From JBBQVS01 sp038211295 (GTDB lineage: Bacteria; Chloroflexota; Ktedonobacteria; Ktedonobacterales; Ktedonobacteraceae): DNA of 18,044 nucleotides. The DNA lies in contig JBBQVS010000081.1 of assembly GCA_038211295.1 (NCBI GenBank), positions 1-18,044 of the forward strand, in the 5' to 3' direction. Of this stretch, positions 14,341 through 18,044 are shown one piece after another; position 1 is the first letter of the stretch; every line of letters begins with the position of its first letter. A program made the translations under genes and the position numbers. The notes under the pieces were generated by a model, which saw only the letters and a program-made list of their open reading frames with translations, was not told the DNA's origin and did no database searches.

Positions 14341-14359
14341 GTAGTATTTCCCATACTAC
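14341..14359. repeat. 7-bp inverted repeat upstream of dnaJ
   Basis: GTAGTAT (14341-14347) and ATACTAC (14353-14359) form a perfect inverted repeat with a 5-nt spacer, about 35 nt before the dnaJ start. It is not a CIRCE element. It could be an operator or a small leader hairpin. Confidence 0.55.
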
Positions 14360-14472
14360 GCTCTAACGATAAAATATGTTGCTTACTTCTGTTTCCATAG
14401 AGTGCTTTTGTTGTAGAGTACATCAGTTAGCAGTGTATACGCAAGCGTAATAGCCCAACCAGGGTAGACATA

Positions 14473-14517
14473 ACACGCTACGGCACAGTTTCCGGGTGAA
14501 ACTGAACCGTAGCGTGT
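14473..14517 (-). terminator. Strong hairpin between dnaK and dnaJ
   Basis: ACACGCTACGG (14473-14483) pairs with CCGTAGCGTGT (14507-14517). Above a 2x2 internal loop, CAGTTTC (14486-14492) pairs with GAAACTG (14498-14504), giving 18 pairs and a 5-nt loop. It starts about 9 nt after the dnaK stop in the direction of transcription. There is no T run, so it may be an attenuator or a stabiliser of the dnaK message and not a full terminator. Confidence 0.6.
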
Positions 14518-14526
14518 CTGATAGAG

Positions 14527-16440
14527 TTACATTTCCTTGTATTCGCCCTCGATGGTGTCATCTTTGGCTGACCCCTGACCAGGCTCGGTTGGGCCTGCGC
14601 CAGCCCCGAAGTCTGCTCCCGGCGCACCCTGTGTATTACCCTGGCTGTAGATCGACTCACTGATCTTATAGAATGCCTGCTCAAGTGCCTCGCGTGAGGA
14701 CTTGATGCGGCTCACATCATCGGTTCCAAGAGACGAGCGTACATCTGCGATCTTGGACTCAAGCTCACTCTTCTGCTCGGCGGTAATCTTGTCGCCCAAC
14801 TCGGAGATACTCTTCTCCGCGCGATAGGATGCACTGTCGGCAAGGTTGCGCTCTTCGACTTCTTCCTTGCGTTTCTTGTCTTCTACCGCGTGTGACTCGG
14901 CATCATGCACCATCTTTTCGATTTGGCTCTTGTCGAGGCCGCTCGAAGCAACAATGGTGATTTTCTGCTCACGACCAGTACCACGATCACGCGCCGACAC
15001 GTTTAGAATGCCGTTCGCGTCGATGTCGAAGGTAACTTCGACCTGTGGAATACCGCGTGGGGCGGGTGGAATGCCGTCAAGAATGAATGTACCGAGCGAA
15101 CGGTTGTCCTTCGCGAACTCGCGCTCACCTTGCAGAACGTTGATCTCTACGCTGGGCTGGTTGTCGCTCGCGGTTGAGAAAACCTGACTTTTTTGGGTCG
15201 GGATCGTTGTGTTGCGCTCGATCAATTTGGTCGAAACGCCGCCCATTGTCTCGATGCCCAGCGAAAGCGGAGTCACGTCAAGAAGCAATACGTCCTTGAC
15301 TTCACCTGTCAAGACGCCGGCCTGAATCGCGGCACCGATTGCAACCACTTCGTCAGCGTTGACGCCACGGTTTGGCTCACGATCAAAAATGCGCTTGACC
15401 ATGTTTTGCACGGCTGGCATACGCGTCTGACCGCCAACCAGCACAACCTCGTCAATCTCGCCGGGGCGCAGATTGGCGTCGGCAAGAGCTTTGACAACGG
15501 GGCCGCGGGAACGCTCAACCAAGTCCTCGGTCAACTGCTCAAGTTTCGCGCGAGTGATCGTCATGGTGAGGTGCTTGGGGCCACTCGCGTCTGCTGTGAT
15601 GAAGGGAAGGTTGACCTCCGTTGACATGGCACTTGACAGCTCTTTCTTGGCCTTCTCCGCGGCTTCCTTCAAGCGTTGCAGTGCCATGCGGTCTGTACGC
15701 AGATCAATACCCTGCTCCTTGCGGAACTCGTCGGCAAGCCAGTTCATGACGCGCTGGTCGAAGTCGTCGCCACCCAGGTGTGTATCACCATTGGTGCTTT
15801 TCACCTCGAAAACGCCATCGCCCAATTCAAGGTTTGAGATATCGAATGTACCACCACCCAGGTCATACACGGCGATCTTCTCGTCCTTTTTCTTATCGAG
15901 ACCATACGCAAGCGATGCGGCGGTTGGCTCGTTGATGATACGCAGTACTTCCAGGCCCGCTATCTGACCGGCATCCTTGGTCGCCTGACGCTGTGCGTCG
16001 TTGAAGTATGCGGGAACAGTGATAACGGCCTGCGTGACGCGCTCGCCAAGATATGCCTCGGCGTCGGTCTTGAGTTTCTGCAAAATCATCGCGGAAATCT
16101 CAGGTGGACTATACTGCTTGCCCTGTACTTCAACCCAGGCGTCGCCGTTCTTTGAACGCACAACCTTGTAGGGCATAAGCCGCTTGTCACGGTCTACGTC
16201 GGTGTCCTCGAATTTGCGACCCATGAAACGCTTGATTGATGAGACTGTATTTTCGGGGTTGGTGATTGCCTGACGTTTCGCCACTTCACCAACGAGCCGC
16301 TCGCCGCTCTTGTTGATCGCGACGATTGAAGGGGTTGTACGTGCGCCCTCCGCGTTTGGGATAACGACTGGCTCGCCGCCTTCCATTACCGCAACACAGG
16401 AGTTTGTAGTTCCTAGATCAATACCGATAACCTTTGGCAC
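14527..16440 (-). CDS. dnaK: Chaperone protein DnaK (Hsp70)
   Basis: The 637-residue product is a full-length bacterial Hsp70. The nucleotide-binding domain shows GIDLGTTNSCVAV (6-18), a conserved SIKRFMGRKF (68-77), VYDLGGGTFDIS (191-202) and the later VVLVGGQTRMPAVQ. The linker LLLDVTPLSLGIET leads into the substrate-binding domain and a helical lid, ending with a flexible Gly/Ala-rich tail and EGEYKEM. The start is GTG 16440 with AGGAGG 5 nt upstream. It works with DnaJ and, from elsewhere in the genome, a GrpE exchange factor. The 164-nt spacer from hrcA holds several inverted repeats but no CIRCE element that I can see, so control may come by readthrough from the hrcA promoter. Confidence 0.97.
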   Translation of the reverse strand: MPKVIGIDLGTTNSCVAVMEGGEPVVIPNAEGARTTPSIVAINKSGERLVGEVAKRQAITNPENTVSSIKRFMGRKFEDTDVDRDKRLMPYKVVRSKNGDAWVEVQGKQYSPPEISAMILQKLKTDAEAYLGERVTQAVITVPAYFNDAQRQATKDAGQIAGLEVLRIINEPTAASLAYGLDKKKDEKIAVYDLGGGTFDISNLELGDGVFEVKSTNGDTHLGGDDFDQRVMNWLADEFRKEQGIDLRTDRMALQRLKEAAEKAKKELSSAMSTEVNLPFITADASGPKHLTMTITRAKLEQLTEDLVERSRGPVVKALADANLRPGEIDEVVLVGGQTRMPAVQNMVKRIFDREPNRGVNADEVVAIGAAIQAGVLTGEVKDVLLLDVTPLSLGIETMGGVSTKLIERNTTIPTQKSQVFSTASDNQPSVEINVLQGEREFAKDNRSLGTFILDGIPPAPRGIPQVEVTFDIDANGILNVSARDRGTGREQKITIVASSGLDKSQIEKMVHDAESHAVEDKKRKEEVEERNLADSASYRAEKSISELGDKITAEQKSELESKIADVRSSLGTDDVSRIKSSREALEQAFYKISESIYSQGNTQGAPGADFGAGAGPTEPGQGSAKDDTIEGEYKEM

Positions 16441-16472
16441 GGTTGCCTCCTACTTATTTCTATGTACTATCG

Positions 16473-16507
16473 GAGCAGAGATATCCGCCCCAAACGATGG
16501 TTTGCTC
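16473..16507 (-). other. Foldable dnaK leader segment
   Basis: CAAAC (16491-16495) pairs with GTTTG (16500-16504), and the outer GAGCA (16473-16477) can pair with TGCTC (16503-16507) as an overlapping alternative. This lies about 35-65 nt upstream of the dnaK start. It could be a leader hairpin affecting translation, but short arms make this uncertain. Confidence 0.25.
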
Positions 16508-16518
16508 TTGTATAGAAA

Positions 16519-16536
16519 GGCACAAGTGTTTGTGCC
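16519..16536. repeat. Perfect 7-bp hairpin upstream of dnaK
   Basis: GGCACAA (16519-16525) and TTGTGCC (16530-16536) form a perfect stem with a 4-nt loop. On the plus strand a run of eight T follows 7 nt later. On the minus strand TTTCTATAC follows, holding a -10-like TATACA. It may be part of the dnaK promoter region, an operator or a weak terminator. Confidence 0.55.
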
Positions 16537-16566
16537 GTAAGTGTTTTTTTTGTTCTACTTATAGAA

Positions 16567-16586
16567 ACAAGCATTTATATGCTTGT
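16567..16586 (-). terminator. Hairpin after hrcA, possible weak terminator
   Basis: ACAAGCAT (16567-16574) and ATGCTTGT (16579-16586) form a perfect 8-bp stem with a 4-nt loop, about 19 nt after the hrcA stop. On the minus strand it is followed by TTTCTAT, a short T-rich tail. Partial termination here would tune dnaK relative to hrcA. Confidence 0.5.
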
Positions 16587-16604
16587 ATTCCCGTAGCTGG
16601 TCTT

Positions 16605-17669
16605 TCAATGGTCGGACTCGTAGCCATACATCTCCGCGAGTAACTCGTTCATCACTTGCGCCATGTAGCGTACAACCGCGATAGCCCGTCCATATTGCAT
16701 TCGAGTCGGGCCGATCACTCCTAACAAGCCGCCTATCTTACCCTCTTGTCCGTAGCGTGCGACGACCATGCTCACGTCCTTCATGTCGTCCCACTGGTTC
16801 TCACCACCAATGATTACCTGTACACCGTCAGAGGCTCGCAAGTGTTCCGCCAGCACGGGAAGAAAGCGGTTCTGCTCCAATACCTCCATGACCTTACGCA
16901 TGCGCTCGTTGCGCTCATCTTCTGGCCCCATACGGCTATACTCTGGCTGTTCCAGAATGTTGATGACCCCTTCACGATAGAAAACGTCACCCAAGATGTC
17001 GCCGTGCTGTTCCAGAATATGGGAAATGCTGTTGCCAATCAATCGCTCAACGGGTGTGAGGTCATGGTGACGCAGCAGTGTCGCTATCTCCAGTGCGTTT
17101 TTGTTTTGTAGCAGCTTGTTCAAGCTTGCTGCCGCCGTGCTTAGCTCTTCTTGTTGAATCGCCGCGTCAAGCAGCAGACGTTGCTGTTTGACGGTGCCAT
17201 CTATCAATACAAGCACAACGTAAGCCGAAAGTTCTGTTACTGAAAGCACCTCGAAGTGTTTAAGTCGTCCCTCGGCGGAACGTGGTTGCGTCATCACGGC
17301 GGCACTGTGTAATAAACGTGCCATCACCGACGCGGTAAGCCGCACCCACTGGTCTAACTGATCCTGTACCTGATAGAATTGGTGACGGATAAGTCGTTGC
17401 TCATCCATCGATAAAGCTGACTCGCCCATGAGATGCTCGACAAAGTACCGATATCCCAGGTCCGTCGGCACACGGCCCGCCGAAGTGTGCGGCTGGAAGA
17501 TCAGGCTTGCCTCTTCCAGTCCCGCTAACTCGTGGCGTACCGTCGCGGAACTAAACGGTAATCCGTATTTTCGTACAAGGGTATCAGACGCAATAGGAGT
17601 GGCAGTGTGAATGTACTCTTGAACCAGCGCACGCAAGATTTGCTGCTTGCGTTGGCTTAATGGAGTCAT
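16605..17669 (-). CDS. hrcA: Heat-inducible transcription repressor HrcA
   Basis: The 354-residue product is a CIRCE-binding repressor of chaperone genes. An N-terminal winged helix (about 5-70) is followed by the family signature HTSAGRVPTDLGYRYFV (61-77). A GAF-like middle domain and a C-terminal part with YREGVINILEQPEY, GVQVIIGGEN and GGLLGVIGPTRMQYGRAIAVV complete it. ATG 17669 has GAGG about 9 nt upstream. A frame extension from 17732 adds 21 residues with no family support. It heads the minus-strand cluster with dnaK and dnaJ. Its promoter overlaps a degenerate CIRCE-like element, so it probably represses its own transcription. HrcA normally needs GroE chaperonin to stay active, which links it to the folding state of the cell. 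Confidence 0.94.
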   Translation of the reverse strand: MTPLSQRKQQILRALVQEYIHTATPIASDTLVRKYGLPFSSATVRHELAGLEEASLIFQPHTSAGRVPTDLGYRYFVEHLMGESALSMDEQRLIRHQFYQVQDQLDQWVRLTASVMARLLHSAAVMTQPRSAEGRLKHFEVLSVTELSAYVVLVLIDGTVKQQRLLLDAAIQQEELSTAAASLNKLLQNKNALEIATLLRHHDLTPVERLIGNSISHILEQHGDILGDVFYREGVINILEQPEYSRMGPEDERNERMRKVMEVLEQNRFLPVLAEHLRASDGVQVIIGGENQWDDMKDVSMVVARYGQEGKIGGLLGVIGPTRMQYGRAIAVVRYMAQVMNELLAEMYGYESDH

Positions 17670-17761
17670 AGAATGTACCTCGTGCCATCTCCCGTTGTCT
17701 CTTCTCCCAAAACATTTCTGTCTTAGCAGCATAATACAACGTTTGTCAACTCTGATTGCTA

Positions 17762-17782
17762 GCAGTCTCTAGCGAAGACTGC
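17762..17782. repeat. 7-bp inverted repeat in the hrcA leader
   Basis: GCAGTCT (17762-17768) and AGACTGC (17776-17782) are perfect arms with a 7-nt spacer. It sits just downstream of the hrcA -10 box on the minus strand, at or after the predicted transcription start, so it could be a second operator or a 5' hairpin. Confidence 0.5.
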
Positions 17783-17788
17783 AAATAT

Positions 17789-17818
17789 AGAATAGCACTC
17801 GGCAGGGGGAATTGTCAA
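17789..17818 (-). promoter_or_regulatory. hrcA promoter
   Basis: On the minus strand TTGACA (17818-17813) and TATTCT (17794-17789) are 18 bp apart. Transcription would start near 17782, giving a leader of about 113 nt. Another TTGACA at 17749-17744 has no fitting -10 box. Confidence 0.65.
17792..17818. promoter_or_regulatory. Degenerate CIRCE-like operator over the hrcA promoter
   Basis: CIRCE is TTAGCACTC-N9-GAGTGCTAA. Here the plus strand has ATAGCACTC (17792-17800), 8 of 9, then exactly nine bases, then AATTGTCAA (17810-17818), 5 of 9. The weak half contains the -35 box of the promoter on the minus strand. HrcA binding here would block RNA polymerase. Confidence 0.55.
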
Positions 17819-17934
17819 GTCTTCTGGAAGTATCGGGGCGAAGTGCTTAGCTGTAACCGCTATGAGAAGGTGGAGTAGAGACAATGTGAAGCATAGCGTG
17901 TTGAGGAGTATCGTGGTATATGGTGTAGAGTAGT

Positions 17935-18044
17935 GGGGGGGGGGGGCCCCCCCCCCAAAAAAAAAACATTTTTAGGGGATTGACCCCCCCCACGCCAACC
18001 AACCCCCAAAAGTGGGGGTTGTTTTAAAAAAGGTTTTGGGGTGG
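17935..18044. other. Homopolymer-rich end, likely assembly artefact
   Basis: Twelve G (17935-17946) are followed by ten C and ten A, then short repeats of C, A, G and T runs. A stem of CAACCCCC (18000-18007) with GGGGGTTG (18014-18021) and TTTT resembles a terminator but lies in this low-complexity stretch. The pattern is unlike the rest of the window and typical of a contig end. The part 17819-17934 holds no gene I can support. Confidence 0.6.

Noticed and set aside
15193..15967. Plus-strand frames of 143 and 164 codons opposite dnaK
   Set aside because: They are shadows of dnaK, with no start signals and no recognisable domains.
17744..17749. Second TTGACA upstream of hrcA on the minus strand
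   Set aside because: No acceptable -10 box lies 16-18 bp downstream, so it was not called a promoter.
18000..18025. Terminator-like stem at the right edge
   Set aside because: It is part of the homopolymer-rich end that is probably an assembly artefact.
1..18044. CRISPR arrays, tRNA or rRNA genes, transposases
   Set aside because: No regularly spaced repeats, cloverleaf-like sequences, rRNA stretches or transposase-like frames were seen.

Overview
This window looks like chromosomal DNA of a Gram-positive-type bacterium, most likely a member of the Chloroflexota close to Ktedonobacteria. That placement is an inference from the gene set and protein style: a glycine T-box in front of a single-chain glycyl-tRNA synthetase, an hrcA-dnaK-dnaJ heat-shock cluster, a CruF-type carotenoid protein and a YkuD lipoprotein. 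I could not test it by search. Sigma-70-type promoters and AGGAGG-like ribosome binding sites are easy to see.

Left part (1-5275). A minus-strand run encodes an alpha/beta hydrolase, a membrane-anchored beta-propeller protein and a CruF-like carotenoid protein. A truncated DoxX-like membrane protein on the same strand is cut by the left window edge. Between the carotenoid gene and the DoxX gene sits an AT-rich islet of about 1.8 kb on the opposite strand. It carries a secreted Cys-containing protein and an unrecognised 225-residue protein. The islet is bracketed by direct repeats: the true 3' part of the carotenoid gene on the right, and a shortened, still in-frame copy of it touching the DoxX start codon on the left. 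The simplest reading is that DNA inserted at the 3' end of the carotenoid gene and split an older overlapping operon.

Middle (5276-13063), plus strand. A cystathionine gamma-synthase/lyase family enzyme has its own promoter and probable terminator. Next is a long helical lipoprotein with a C-terminal L,D-transpeptidase domain. A consensus promoter then starts rpsT, rplS and rnhB, with rplS and rnhB overlapping. A separate promoter drives a glycine T-box riboswitch (specifier GGC) controlling glyS. An endonuclease/exonuclease/phosphatase-fold protein follows.

Right part (13064-18044), minus strand. hrcA, dnaK and dnaJ follow one another without grpE and with structured spacers. The hrcA promoter overlaps a degenerate CIRCE-like operator whose weak half coincides with the -35 box. 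The last roughly 110 bases are homopolymer-rich and look like an assembly artefact at a contig end.

No CRISPR array, tRNA, rRNA, transposase or phage gene was seen. The most unusual features are the operon-splitting islet with its in-frame remnant, the 40-bp tandem duplication of a translation start, the fused CIRCE/-35 element and the expanded T-box antiterminator.
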